From Plectrocnemia conspersa (taxonomy: Eukaryota > Arthropoda > Insecta > Trichoptera > Polycentropodidae), in contig VTFK01000207.1 of NCBI GenBank assembly GCA_009617715.1, positions 682,001-746,000 of the forward strand: DNA of 64,000 nt, in the 5' to 3' direction. A program made the position numbers and the translations under genes. The notes under the pieces were generated by a model, which worked only from the letters and a program-made list of their open reading frames with translations, was not told the origin of the DNA and did not search any database. This document shows, one piece after another, positions 35,932-49,095 of the stretch. Within the stretch, counting starts at the first letter, position 1. Each line of letters opens with the position of its first letter.

Positions 35932-37069
35932 TGTTTAAATCGGTACAATTTATCGGATGATGGTAAAAATAACTATTCTTGGTAAAGATTGAGTGAAACT
36001 ACAAAGATGCTTACGATTTAAGCGTAAAACTATCTTAGTATTTTCATAGCATTTGGTAAAAAAAATAATGTAGATAAACCTTAAACGTATATTAAGGAAA
36101 AGGGTCTATATGTCGTACCTGCCAAAAATAACGTCGTTGACTAAAGAATTGCGTCTATCACGCAAGAAATAGGCTAATCGACATAAATAAGAGTGACCCT
36201 TGCTGATGAGAGTAAAATAAATTATTACAGGGCAAATGAGGTGCACTTTAAAGTAGCAAAGATACAGCGAAAAATGTATCCAGGCAACTGTGTGAAATCT
36301 ATAAAGTTTATTATATTCTAGAATGAACGGTATCCATTTTATCGATAGTAAAAAAATGTTTTTGAACTGTTTTCACCCCTTCGATGGAAAATTACGTGGT
36401 ATCAAATTTAAGCTGTCACTTTATAGATGTATTTGGACCCTGTCACCAGGTGAAAATAATAAACAGATGAGATGAAAAATTAAAAAGAATGTTGATTAAA
36501 ATATTTTAGAATATTAAGAAAAAATTTTGTACTGAACCTGAAATAGTTCTTAATCAAATTTTGTTTCCATAATTTAGAAAAATATATATTACAATTAAAC
36601 GAGTAGATAAAAACCTATAAAAGTAATCGAAATAGTTTGCCACGATGACGAACTCGTTGAATTGTTGATTAATTCCATGCTTTACTGTGTTATAGTTATA
36701 GCTTAGCAACAAAATAATATTAATTGATCTAATTACTGTAAATTAGTAGTAGATATATTTTATATAAAAATAATTTATTACTACATAATATTTTATAATG
36801 TATTATTGAAATAATGAAATTTAATAAATTTCTAATTATTGTATTAAATTTTGCTGTTTTATCATTTATTTATTATGCGTTTCTATATTTTTTTGTGTAA
36901 AATACTTTCATAAAATCAAAGAGCTTAAGAAAATATATAAATTTATTAAAAATATAACATATCTTATTGTATACGATATATAATAATTTCAAAGGTGATA
37001 CGTTTTTCTTTGCACCCTATTGTATATTGTGTTAAATTTGAGCTAATATTTCTTATTAGTTCATCGTGA
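35932..37069. other. AT-rich spacer
   Basis: Could include more decayed RT sequence near 35932-36300, but no motif is convincing. Confidence 0.45.
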
Positions 37070-37690
37070 AAATTATAATATCCTAATCTAGATAGTGATC
37101 CGTACAATATCCGATAATTCTCAAACGTTTCCACGACCACGTCGGCGATAATAGCGCCGAAACGCCGCAAACGCTCATTAGGCGACAACGCCCGCAACAA
37201 CAAACGCTTAGCGCGTACAAGCTCCCGCAATTACGTTAGAGCTTTCACGAAATGTACAATGTCTAAACGTACACACATACATCCATACGTACATATAGAT
37301 GCCTTCGAAATTCCTTTGAAGGTTTCCCGTAATTTGGTAGACGTTTAAAGGGATCCCCTAACTCGTTTGCCCTCTATTAGGCAAGGGTTGCAATTAGACG
37401 CTGGGAGAAATCTTACGGTTAACGCTTGACCTCCCCTGGCCCAGGGCTGTGCAAATCATGCGAAGGGCTCCCACGGTTTCCGAACGACTTCATTCGACAC
37501 TTAGTTATACTAATAAAACGGTCGCAAACTACTGCTGTTTGTGTCTCTCAAATTTGAGGAATTAACAAAGGAGCTAACTCGCTACAGTGCTTTGGTTAAA
37601 TCTTTATACCGTTTGGGTTTCGGCCGATTGCTGTCCGTTGAACCTTTGACTGTTTAATTTACGTGATGGTATTAATTAAAACGTAGTTTT
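37070..37690. other. GC-richer island upstream of the recursive splice site
   Basis: Mixed composition over ~620 bp, including the GC-rich run at 37130-37220, AAAGGGATCCCC near 37348 and TGCAAATCATGCG near 37451 (octamer-like). Frames have no recognisable domain. Candidate conserved non-coding element. Confidence 0.45.
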
Positions 37691-37723
37691 CGGTCTGTTT
37701 ATAATAGTTTCAGGGATTTGAAT

Positions 37724-37764
37724 ATTTTATATTAATTATGTGGTTTTTTTTGTTACAGGTGAGT
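37724..37764 (+). promoter_or_regulatory. Recursive (ratchet) splice site candidate
   Basis: TTATATTAATTATG, a plausible branch-point region, is followed by GGTTTTTTTTGTTACAG and directly by GTGAGTAA. The 3' splice site (AG 37757-37758) abuts a strong 5' splice site (GT 37759-37760) with no exon between. This is the (Y)nNCAG|GTRAGT signature of recursive splicing known from long insect introns. It reads on the plus strand. Confidence 0.6.
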
Positions 37765-37823
37765 AAACTGATTAATAAATAGTCTCAATGAAAAGGGCAG
37801 GGTCGTTCGAGCATAAAATGGGG
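37759..37823 (+). other. Possible 65-nt RS-exon or cassette exon
   Basis: If the acceptor at 37758 is used, the next good donor is GGG|GTAAGT at 37823/37824, defining 65 nt. The frame starting at its first base reaches TAG at 37780. Such short exons beside recursive sites are known and are usually skipped. Inference from splice motifs only. Confidence 0.35.
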
Positions 37824-37829
37824 GTAAGT

Positions 37830-40009
37830 GTTATTAAAATTATGACTATTTTTTTAAATATTAATAATTATTATATTCAATCAAAATATATTATACTTTC
37901 AAACAATAGTAATATTGTTCATAGTCTTTTACACTTATGAAAAACATAATTTAATAAAAAAAGTCATAATTTAATCATTTTCCCCGCAAGAAATGTATAA
38001 AATATTTTTATAAAAAACGGTTTCATTTAAATATACACATTTTTAAATACATAGTTTACATGACTATTGTATTACTAGCAGCAATTAAATATTTTTTCTT
38101 AATATATTTTCATATATTTTGATAGCTTTGACAGCTTTAGATTTTTAAATTGATAATTACTAATTAAAACCTATTTTTATATTTCGCGTTCTCATTTGCT
38201 AGAATATACTATAAATATTTATATATAAAAATAAAACTCTCGTCAAATTTATTTTTGAGAATTTATTCTCAGACTATCATTCAATATATAAACAATTCAA
38301 CACTACTTTTTTTCCTTCATAATTGTGATCGATCACCTTGAGTGCTTACTTTGATATATTACTTTCAATATTGTTGTATAAACAAAGACGAATATTTACA
38401 CGAAAAGATTATTTTTACAAAAAAAAAAAAAGATTATTTTCATAAAATACATATATAAACACATATTTTAATTTGCATAATTTAAAAATGTTGTTTTTGT
38501 TGTTAAAAAATATATTTATTTAACTTTAAAAATATATAAATATTGTCTATTATATAGTATTTTTAATATAACTTTTGAAAGCTCGAACTACTTGAGCTTA
38601 TGCTAACAGAAAAACACGAAAGCTCAAGCTTTGAGCAACGTAAATATTTGTACTGTTACGTGGAACGCTGTTCCGTTATTTTGCTTCAGCGCTAATCAGG
38701 TCTTTGAGTTGTCCATTCGGATTATGCTTTATAATAATTAAAAATGTTTTACAATAACAAAACTAAAATAAATAAATTGACTTTTCAGTTCTCTCTTAAA
38801 ACAGCACTGAAATATTTTAATACATAGATATGATTCTTTAACAAATAATTTGCAAAAAAAATATTTAGTTTGTAGCTATTCATTTAAAACTTTTAATCCC
38901 CATTTTTAAACTTTAATTTTTATAATATAGCTAAAGTTACAACATATATGTTACAATATTACCGAAAGAGTAATTAACATTTGTTTTGTAGAACTTTTAA
39001 GACAATTTCATTTTAAGATTGATGTTATATCCATTTATATATTTTTTAAATTTTAAGTCTAAATTTTTTATTGTTTTACATTTTAATGCCATCACATTTT
39101 TTTTTGTTTTACATTTTAATGCCATCACATTTTTTTGGCACGCAATGTTATAATATTTTTGGAAAATAATTTTTAACAATTAAGAAAATATGTGTTCTTT
39201 GGTTAAAATGTGACACAGCAATGGGAAACTTTTTACCAGTTTTGATCACAAGGTACATAAAATTAAAAAATCTTTTGCTTGATCTAAGTCAGGAGGACTC
39301 TGAATATAAGTGAATGGTGTACACTGCGTATGTGCTTATATACGCTTTGTCGACATGGAAGAAGAATGATATCTTTTTCTTTTTAAAATCGATTTCAACA
39401 AGTTAAAAATTTTGAATCATTGTACTTGTTCTGAGTAACACATTCTACAGACTGTCCCACTTATCAATACAATATTCATATTTCGTATTGGTCATTGTTG
39501 ATGCATTTAATTATGATTATTCTTTTGAAATTTTTGTTGCTATGAACTATTGTAAAGACTAATGTTATTTTTGTATTTTGCACTTTAAACACTGATATAT
39601 GCGACAAGTGCTTTCTCGTGGTGACTTTGTAATCATAATAAGTGCTCTCTGCCTGACTGGGTGATCCCTGAAGATTCATTAAGAGTGGTTTCGGATATTT
39701 GCTGGCATTGCTAATTTTTCAAATTATTTTATTGAGCTCATCCAAAAAATACGTTTTTTTGACAACGTATGGACTTTTGTATAATATACTGTAACTTCAA
39801 TCGTTAGTTATGCTGTATTTTGGTCACCTTTAACAGTTGTTTTTAATATTTTTTAAATATTATATAGTCGTCTTTAATTTTTAACAAACACGATACTTTT
39901 TGGTGTTAATAAAACCTAAGTGAATGTAAACGGTTATCAGATGGTAAATTAATTGAAAAAGAAAAGAACAGCAATAGCCTCCATTACCGCCACGTTTACG
40001 TGTTCTAGA
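37830..40009. other. AT-rich spacer
   Basis: Low-complexity DNA, one 33-bp tandem duplication (39071) and a slightly mixed part at 39290-39720. In that part a minus-strand frame (39476-39679, 67 codons) has an unfamiliar sequence. Confidence 0.45.
39071..39137. repeat. 33-bp tandem duplication
   Basis: TTGTTTTACATTTTAATGCC followed by ATCACATTTTTT occurs twice with a 33-bp period (39071 and 39104), with no visible mismatch over the core, so it is recent. Confidence 0.85.
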
Positions 40010-40340
40010 ACATTTTTATATATTGTTAATAGTAGAGAGCAAAGCATAAATTGAATCCTCGTCTGTGTAACCGTGACGGTAACTGCACGTGAAGTATCAT
40101 ATAATAGACACGAATATAGCCACGGTTAAGCTTCGTGTGTTCATGTAGCTGGCACACGGGTCGGTCGATACAACAACGGAAGTGTCCGAGGACAGTGTCG
40201 GTGTCATGGACGATATCGGGTTACCGTCGCCCTGTCAATTAGACCGAGCACCTGCCCTGGTTCTCGAACCTCTTTCCCGCACTCTCTCCAAACTACTACA
40301 TCCGGACTCGAAACCACGAATTCACAAGTAAAGTAACAGG
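40010..40340. other. GC-richer island
   Basis: Mixed composition with CACGTG-like (GCACGTGA near 40085) and GTAACCGTGACGGTAAC motifs. No coding frame. Confidence 0.4.
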
Positions 40341-40683
40341 GGTTGTGTTAGACGAGGATATATTGGACATTAAAAATATATGTTGACACTCACCATGCAA
40401 GGCACTTCATGTTAAAAGCATTATTTTATAGTGTAGATTTCAGGAATAATTTAGATAGTATTGATTTTTCATTTATTGACATGATAGGGTGAAAACTTAA
40501 GGTAGTGAAAAGCTATATTATAATTATCAAAGTCTGTTTGTTCTACTAAAAGTTCGCGAATTAAACACTCAATAGTTTTAAAAGATCTTTTCAACGAGCA
40601 TTTTGAAAAATATAGTTAAATATTTTAAAAAGTCATACAAATAAACATTTTTTTATTGTTTTAAAATTGATACAACTTTTGCA
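40341..40683. other. AT-rich spacer
   Basis: Nothing supportable is seen. Confidence 0.5.
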
Positions 40684-41065
40684 TTTTAAGGCTGCAACGG
40701 TGTGACTTCGTAGTCAAATAGACGCTAGAAAAATAAATAACAGTTACTTTTATACAAAAATCGATAAAGAAGTTTACGAGAAAATTGCATGGTCATTCCA
40801 GCGATCGTTAACCAGAGGGTAGTATAACATTCATATTTTGTGCGAAGTAAAATATATTTTTTTAGCGCGCGTCCTTTCCAAACAAAGATTAGTTTGTTCG
40901 GCGTAATTAACGTAACGGTGATTAACGCTTTGCTGCAGACGTGCTATCAGGTGGTTAGTGCAATATTTACCCTTGGTCACGAGATCTATTTTCCATACTT
41001 GTGTGGCCTTACTTTCGAGGCGTGTTTTTATTTGTTCAAAATGATTTAGAATGACCTCAAATTTT
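40684..41065 (+). repeat. Dispersed repeat family, copy 2 (near full)
   Basis: Opens TTAAGGCTGCAACGGTGTGA, then GTAGTCAAATAGACGC. It later shares CGATCGTTAACCAGAGGGTA, GCGCGCGTCCTTTCCAAAC, GTGCAATATTT and a terminal TTCAAAATGATTTAGAATGA block with the copy at 49096, in the same order. A 69-codon frame lies inside but is not conserved in the other copy. Non-coding repeat of unknown class. Confidence 0.6.
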
Positions 41066-43689
41066 GTATGTGGTTAAAACGTGATTTAAATAATTATATT
41101 AGTATTTTAAACTTGCTTCTTTATTATTTGGTGTTAGTTAATAATATTAGTATAGGTATGTATAATAAATAAAAACTAGTTACTAGTATTATGTTTAATT
41201 TACTGTTTTTTCCCATAATACATGAATTATTTATAAAAACATAAACAATTTTATTTCCCGTACTAAATAACTTAATTCATAATAACGCATTTAACAATAT
41301 TTTGCATTTTACTGCTTTATTTTGCCCGTTGATACTTTCTTTTTTATTGCGACAAACACATAAAGTTACCGCCACGAACGTTCCAAATTATATTTTCCTA
41401 CCTTTACTCTTTTCGAAAACATAAAAGCTTCACGACCTTATTTTATCAAGAAGGTCATGGTATTGAATTTTAAAAACTAAGTATGTTTAAAAACATACCA
41501 TCGATTGGAAAATTTTCGAGCTTCCTATGTGAAACAAATTCTAACCACAATACAAAAGCCAACATTTAGGTAGCTATTAATTTATTCTAAATGATGTGAT
41601 TCACGCATGAATTGAATAAAATTTTACATTAACATATGGTTTTAAAAGAAGATATTTCTTAAATATTATTGAAAATATATAGTAACAGATATTTAGTTTA
41701 TTGTCCTTCAAAAATGACCTTTAATTTATAGAGCAAATAGTAATATAAAATCTCCTTGCGAATTTTAACACATAAAATTAGTGTAATACTATTTTATAAA
41801 TATTTTCTTCTCAGGTTATTTTCATATATATTATTTACATGTATGTTTTTGGTATTATGTTTGTATGAAAATATTTACAATTTATGATTTGGTTAAACAA
41901 ATTTTATGTTTAATTTCGTTATACAGAAAATTAATAGTTTTTAATTGCCTTAAAAAATGATATATTTTCACTATACATGTGTACTTGACGTTGATATTTT
42001 AACATATTAGACACCGTTTAAGTATTATTTAAATCTTAAGGTTTATCTTTGAAAAAGAGAGCTTTGCTTTTATAAAGCAGTTTTAAAACAGCTTAAAATA
42101 CATATGTTCTTATGATAATTAAAATTGATCGTTAAAGAACCAATTTATAATTGATCGTGACATGATTTATTTAATTAAATATTTTGTGTGAAATTAAAAT
42201 TATTAATGCTACTAAAATGGTTATGATGGTAGCTATTTAAAACGCTTTTAATTTATTTGATATAATAATGTTTAAATAGTATGTGTATTTACCTATACAG
42301 CTTTTTATTTTAAAGCTTTATTACAGTTCAAGTTTAGATGACATGGTATTATAATATTATTCTTTTTAACAGAGTATCGGTGTTTATACTAAAATAATGA
42401 AAATTTTTATTTGAGACCAACTTATTATTTTTTATGAAAAGCACTTAAATTTTGATGGCAATTTTATTTTTTATTTAAATATATTCATTTTCATTAAGTT
42501 TTAAAAGTCACATAAGAAAATAAATATAATAATATAACTCTAAAAGCTTATAAAATACTACAAATAGGTATAATCAAGTTATTTTATTATATATATGTAG
42601 GTGTTTATGTATTTTTTATCATGCTAACACCAACTATATGTGTATCACATGATCAATAAAAAAAAGCTTAAAGTTATATGTTAATGTATTTAAATTAAAC
42701 TCAGTGCTTCTTAAGTTAATGATTTTTTTATATAAGCAATAGCTTAATTTTAATTAAGCTTTCTTATAACTTTATATTTTTTATCTAAATAGCATTAATT
42801 TTTTGCAAACTGAGCTTTTTATTATTTTTTAACATTCACATAAGCTTAAAAAGCGCAGTACAACACATAATAGATTTATCAATAATATATTTAACGAATG
42901 CAAGCTATTTAAATTTAATTTAATTTTTGTTATTAACTATTGTTATAATATTTAAAATAAACAATCTCACATATCAAGGTCTCTCAAGAATTTTTTTCCC
43001 AATTATAAATCCTGATTTAATAATGATGCAAACAAAAGTGTCATAAAATACGCAAATGGCTGATAAATCATCAAAATAAAATGTGTTAACAAAAAATTAA
43101 CAAAGCCGACATCATCAAATATTCATGCCAAACGTCGATTATGTATAGTAAAAACTCCACTTGCTCTCAAAAGTGATTCTGAGATCTTTTGTTAAAGTTT
43201 CTCTAGCCAAAATGTTCTCACTGAGATTGTAGGAATCATCTGATGGTGAACGGAATCGCGAAAAAGACATTGTTGACAATGACGGTTGCCTATTTTCATT
43301 GAAAATGTAAATCGCTCTCTAAAGATAGGAAGTCCGCAACAAATCAGATTAATTAATACAATTTAAAATCATCTGCACTTAAAGGAAAACTTAAATTTAT
43401 AGCTATGGTAATAATAAATAATGTGACGAGCAGAAAGCCCAGGCTTAACATTAAATTGAAAGGGAATTATTAATTAATATTATTTTATTATTACTATTTT
43501 AAATAATATTTAGACAGTAATTTGTATTTCCTGTAAATTATTAGGTAGGACAAAAAATATATAAATAAAAATGATGTAATATTATTTTCGCAGTGTCAGC
43601 AAAGTTATGGAGAGACTAACACTAACATTAATGAAACTTGACTGACCTAATATTTTCTGTATTCAGGTCACAGATTTTATTACGATGTT
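41066..43689. other. AT-rich spacer
   Basis: The longest unbroken AT-rich block. An acceptor-like TATTTTCTTCTCAG ends at 41814 without a donor partner. A mixed patch at 43130-43340 carries no recognised frame. Confidence 0.5.
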
Positions 43690-44130
43690 TACGCGTCGAA
43701 TCTCAAAAAAATCCAAATCAAATCCCTCGGTATTGATATTTTTTCCTCACCAAACATTCCAGCAGCGTCTTCTCTCGGTTCCAATGTAAGCGTATGTAAT
43801 TTTATATATAACAGTAATTTCGCCAGCGAATTCCTGTTAACTTTATGGCTTATATAATACATCGCCTGGCTGCCGACCGGCGGGAAAGAATTTTCGTTTG
43901 TCGCGGACAATAAGATAAATGGAACGGTTTATCGCCTAATCTCTTCCCGGCTTCAATTACAGTTTATCGCTCCGGGTCCGGCTCCGTGTCTAAATTAAAC
44001 AAATCACCCGCAACCCACCTGTCCACGGTTCCGGGTGATGACTCAATCGAACCCCCTTCTAATATTACTCAAAGCTATCTCAGACGGTGTCCACTTACCC
44101 GGCGCGGCGGCGGGTAAAAAAAATACTGTA
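43690..44130. other. GC-richer island
   Basis: Strong island. On the minus strand GCCGG|GTAAGT (44097-44107) is a good donor sequence, but no exon is visible beyond it. A 73-codon minus-strand frame (43689-43910) is unrecognisable. Confidence 0.4.
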
Positions 44131-45179
44131 GTAGGTATATACCCTATCTATCCACCTTACGAAGCCTTAGGATAAATTATTATCAAAAGATTTATTTTAA
44201 ACATAAATGATCGATAGTGATTGCTTTTAAATTATAGATAGATTTACAACATACATACAATACATTTCAATTTGTTTATCTCTATGATATCACAAACTTA
44301 TTTATGTTTAACGATCCATTACCTATTTTTTGTTGATATTTATTTATCATATAACATATAATTTTATTTTGAATTTAATAAGATGTGTCATTACTATATA
44401 TTAAGCTATAATATTATTTTGATTCATGGCGTACTGATATTTTATATTTATTAATGTAAATCAAAGTATTCCCGTTTGCATGTTTCTAATTATTATTGTC
44501 GCTACCCCAACAACTTTTTCTTTATATTAAAAATTTTAATTATTGCTAAAATGCACGTTGAATCAATTTAGCTACTATTCATAGTTAATAAAAAAAATTT
44601 TAGAACTCCTTACTCAATAAAAGTATAATAAATTACACCTATTGCCTTCCAACTTTTTGTACACAGCAATATAAATATTTTCATCTGGAAACATTGTATT
44701 GATGGGTCCACATACTTAGTATTCTTATATATACACCTTTTAAAAAGTCGGCACATAATGAAAATTTGAAAAACCATAAAATATGACTGATTTTTAAATA
44801 AATTCTTTACTTATGATCTCATTTTTTGACAATGATTTTTACTGGAAATGCGTTAGATATTCAATCAAAATATTATATTGAGACAAAATATCAATAGTGT
44901 TCAAATTTAAGACCAATATCTTATTTATATTACCTAAATATATCATAAGTGGATTTTACAGTAAATAAAATGATTCATAAAATTTCAATGTGGCAATTGT
45001 CATATCATAAATTATAGTAGGTATATCATATATTTTTTCATTTAACTATAATTCAATTAGAATTATATTCTTAATCAAAATTATTTATTTACATAAGTAT
45101 TACGTTACCCGTAAGATGCATTTCCAACTATTGTACAATACAGGTATTTTTTATTTGACGCTTTCAATTATCACATCTG
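44131..45179. other. AT-rich spacer
   Basis: Nothing supportable is seen. Confidence 0.5.
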
Positions 45180-45560
45180 ATATTTTCATCGCATGCCTCG
45201 CATCGCACACTACCATTATTTATCAAAGTTTATGATATTAATCACACTGTGCCACAGACTAAAAAAACTCATCACGGACAAATCCCCAGCCGAATCGATC
45301 AGTGCCGGATTCGGGGGATATTCGCTGACCCGAAAAACTACTTTTTACACCCTCGAAAAAATACACACTCTCGCACACACATACGCGAATGAATCGATTC
45401 CCGTATATAAAATATAGAGCACAATAGGCGGATTCGAACCGGGATTCGACGTCGTCGCAGTGAAATTTATTCTGCCGTATAATCTAATAGCTTTCCTATG
45501 AATGTGTGTACATAAATGTCGTATGAATCGACGCATAAAAATGGTTCCACGCATCAGTCA
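45180..45560. other. GC-richer island
   Basis: Frames open on both strands (45193-45417 plus, 45345-45554 minus) with no domain. A tRNA box-B-like GGATTCGAACC on the plus strand (45430-45440) lacks any cloverleaf. Confidence 0.4.
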
Positions 45561-46180
45561 TTCGGTATTTACATGTTAAAAGCTGGCTTAATTCCTCTAT
45601 AGCGAGATACGTGGGAATATAAAGGTTAAGTTGTTAGTAATAAATGGATGGCGGAAGTTTATTATTTTATTAAATGAAAATATTTGGTAGTATTTGGAGC
45701 AAATGCAGTTGTAAAACTAGCGCGTTATAGTGATATAAAATGATAAAATATATAACATCGGGTTAAAAAAGTTTGACGAAACGTCGTAAACGTAGACTGG
45801 ATGTGCTATTTTTTGCGGATTTATGCGATTTTTTTGGTTGACCTACTTTTTTATATTGTTATATTGTGCGATTATTAATATTTTTTGTGATGATAGATAA
45901 AAAAATGAGGTCTATAATAAATAAGAGCATAAAACTAAGTGTTTATTTGGTATCAAAATATGCTTGGAATATAACATATACTAGTAGTCAGGTTTTAATG
46001 TTAGATATAGAAAGACCATGATTAAGATATTAAAAAATAATATTTTCATGCTATTAAATAATATGTATATCTATATAAAAAATAACTTTCTTCATATATT
46101 AGGTAATTGGATTTTTTAATGAAGCAAAAATATCACTTTTCAGGATTAATTTTAATTTTAATGATTTAAAATATTTTTTT
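45561..46180. other. AT-rich spacer
   Basis: Nothing supportable is seen. Confidence 0.5.
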
Positions 46181-46500
46181 TTAATCTAGGAGATTTTGCA
46201 TTATATGAAATAAGTGATAGTCAGATAGGTCTGGAAAATAATTTGGATGGGATAAAATCTTGTAGTCAAGTTTTTTAATGTTATTAAGAGTTAATTCACC
46301 ACACGGGGACGTGTGGTGAATTAAAATTTCTGTTGACAAGTGCAGGCCTATTTTTTCCTTCTTTAAACAATTTTTTTTGGCTTGGTTTATGAGTTCCATA
46401 ATGTATAATCCCTTTGCAATCCCACCATACATACAAAAGATTTTTTACTGTGAGCCTGAGCTTCGAGGTAGATTTTTCTACTTCACTTAAATATTTTTTA
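46181..46500 (-). pseudogene. mariner transposase fragment 1 (C-terminal half)
   Basis: Reading leftwards from about 46500: EKSTSKLRLTVKNLLYVWWD, the ..KKVLLCVWWD block of mariner, then CKGIIHYG, a frameshift, and ELINQAKK. LTLNNIKKLDYKILSHP with PDLSDYHLFHIMQNLL follows, the block holding the third catalytic Asp. The middle catalytic motif (normally HHDNARPH) is replaced by IHHTSPCGE, exactly where a 15-bp perfect hairpin lies. No terminal repeats were found. The fragment is dead. Confidence 0.85.
46291..46324. repeat. 15-bp perfect hairpin inside the mariner fragment
   Basis: TTAATTCACCACACG-GGGA-CGTGTGGTGAATTAA: a perfect stem with a 4-nt loop, overlapping the lost catalytic motif. Confidence 0.9.
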
Positions 46501-49095
46501 ACGGCCAGGACTAAACTTTAAAATATATTTAACTATATTGGAAAATAATTATCAACCAGTGTGGTACAAATAGTTTTTAAGCACATGTATCAAAATAAAA
46601 AACGACTTTTATTTCAATATTTTAAAAATATAATCAAAATATAATATATAAAATCATAATCTCAAAAAAGTCAAAAAGAGCCTATTTTTTCAATTAAATA
46701 TTTTTGGATCCCGCTTTTTCGTTATTGAATATCTTCATCTCTTTTGCATTACTATAAATCTTATATATTTTTAAGATTATGTATGTGTTTCTTGAATATT
46801 ACACATAATATGAATAATTTATATACACACCAATAAATTTATTTTGTATGATAGTTGCATCAAAATAACCTTACAAATACTGTATTTTTTATTTTAGCAT
46901 AAAAAATACTGGGGTTCTTAAAATCCATATTATTTTAATAAATAAACAGTAAATGGAATATTTTTAAAACCCTAATTTTTATGGTAAAAAATATTTGTAT
47001 TATCTTAACATTTAAATATAATCATTTATTTCAGAATCATTTCTAAGTAATAAATTGTTAAAAATACATTAAAATGTGTTTATTATTATACATTCTTAAT
47101 GTTTTTACAATAACATATAAACAATTAAAAATGCGATCAAAGCTAATATTTATTCAATATTATTTATTTATTTTCACTGAAAAAAAACTTGAACTAACAC
47201 GTTAAAAGGATTAAATCAACGTACCCCTATTTATTTTATTTTAATAAAACAATAGTTGTTTCTCCCATCTTTAAAGCTTACAAATATATAGTTCGACAAT
47301 TTACACTAAAAATAATTTATAGGTTAATATTAAAAAATATTTTAAAGTTTCCCCCTATTTTAATAAATGTGCTCTGAAAATCACATCTTAAAATTAAATG
47401 AAATTATTAAATCTATTCTCACTGATGTCTTAATCTCACTTGATCATTTTAACAAAAGTGGATTAAATTTGAATGCGAAAAATTACGCAAAAAGTATTAT
47501 ATTTTTATTCAAGCGATACAAAATCTAGTATCTATTTGTATTATCTTAAAGAGAAACATTTATATATAAATACTGTTGATGAAACATATTTATCAAACGC
47601 ATCCTTTAATGCTTTTCATTGCTTTTGTAAATTACAGCAATTAACTACAATACCTTGTTTACAATACTCAAGTGTATCGTTGAATGTAAGAAATAATAAT
47701 AGTAATTTAGATAATGTTGTGCAATTTTGAACGGTAATGTACCGCACTCTCTGGAGACTTGCAAATGTCACAACAATTATTCCGCGGGTGTAAAATGTAT
47801 TTGAAATCACTATCTAAAATTATTACATATGTATGTAAATATTATACAGCACATTTTAAATATCAAAAACACGCCAAAACAATGTCAAAGTTATATAATA
47901 TTATATTGACTAATATACATAGTTAAACACCGCCTAAATATAATTTTGTAACTTTGACAGGCATCCTTTTCTCGTATGTTAACTAGATAAAGGATTTCGA
48001 TATTGCCGCGGGTTAGATGCTGAATTTAAACGTAAAACATTAACCGTCATAATTTCCACTTGACGATTGAATTATAAGCTTTTGTGTACAATAAGATTTG
48101 TTTACGGACGTATTTATTAATACACCCTTGTTTTTGTGACATATTTTTCGTTAATACTATTCAAAGATAGATACAAATTTTAATTGATATTTATAAAGAA
48201 ATTTATATTTTTCAACGCAAAGTTTAATTAAGATTATAAACTTATTATTTTTTACTAATTTTTTAACGAAATTATTTGTTACAGGCTCACATATAATACA
48301 TATATATTTTTCTCATAATTAAACACACAATTTAAATTTCAACCATTCCATTAATAAGGGTCTGAATATAAAGCATACCTAACAAAGCAAAACAAACACC
48401 ATTAGTTAATTATAGAACAGGCATACTTGTACATATAATTTAATATTTGTCAATCTATATAATTTACTTACTCACAAATTATTCTATTTAAGGGTATTTA
48501 TTTATAGTATCATTAGTACAAATAGAACTTATTTATTTATATATATTACAATAGTTAAATAAAAGCAAATAATAAGACTAATATATTTTTAATTAATAAA
48601 ACTAATTAACGCGAAATGATCAGTTTAACAAACAGCAAATAAACTAAAAATTCTCTCTTCTATCTGTGTATATTAAGTTTATTCAAATAATAATTTTGCT
48701 TACTTTTATAAAACTATATTCTTACCCAATATTACTGCGGATAATAAAAGTATTTAGTAGAACATTTTACTTAGTTATTTTTAGTGGGGTTATATTAATC
48801 ATAAATATTATACTAAGATAATTTATAAAATTATTAGTAACGCAAGGGCAGACTATCAACTATAAATAAAATATTCGAAAATCAAAAAACAATTAAAATA
48901 TCGTACCTGTGATAAAAACTCTCATGTTCAAACTTCTGTAAATATCTCTACAAATTTTTATTTGGTTGAACTGATTCAACTTTACCTGTGATATAAACGA
49001 ACCAGATTTTTCTCAAAGATCCTTAAAATATTTAATATTAATTAATTAAACCAGACAGTTTTAATAAACTTTTTATAGTGTTAACTTGTAAGGTA
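46501..49095. other. AT-rich spacer
   Basis: Low-complexity DNA. The 85-codon frame at 47473-47730 has no recognisable content. A small mixed patch lies at 47940-48060. Confidence 0.5.

Noticed and set aside
39290..39720. Possible transposase remnant on the minus strand
   Set aside because: The translation looks protein-like in parts, but I could not match any family motif.
41801..41814. Acceptor-like TATTTTCTTCTCAG
   Set aside because: No donor or open frame follows; such runs are common by chance in T-rich DNA.
45424..45445. tRNA box-B-like GGATTCGAACC (minus-strand GGTTCGAATCC)
   Set aside because: The T-arm stem does not pair properly and no D-arm, anticodon arm or acceptor stem is present.
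48900..48998. Two minus-strand CAG|GTAC/GTAA junctions as further recursive splice sites
   Set aside because: The donor halves (GTACGA, GTAAAG) are poor and the upstream tracts are weak. Orientation is also opposite to the strong site at 37758.
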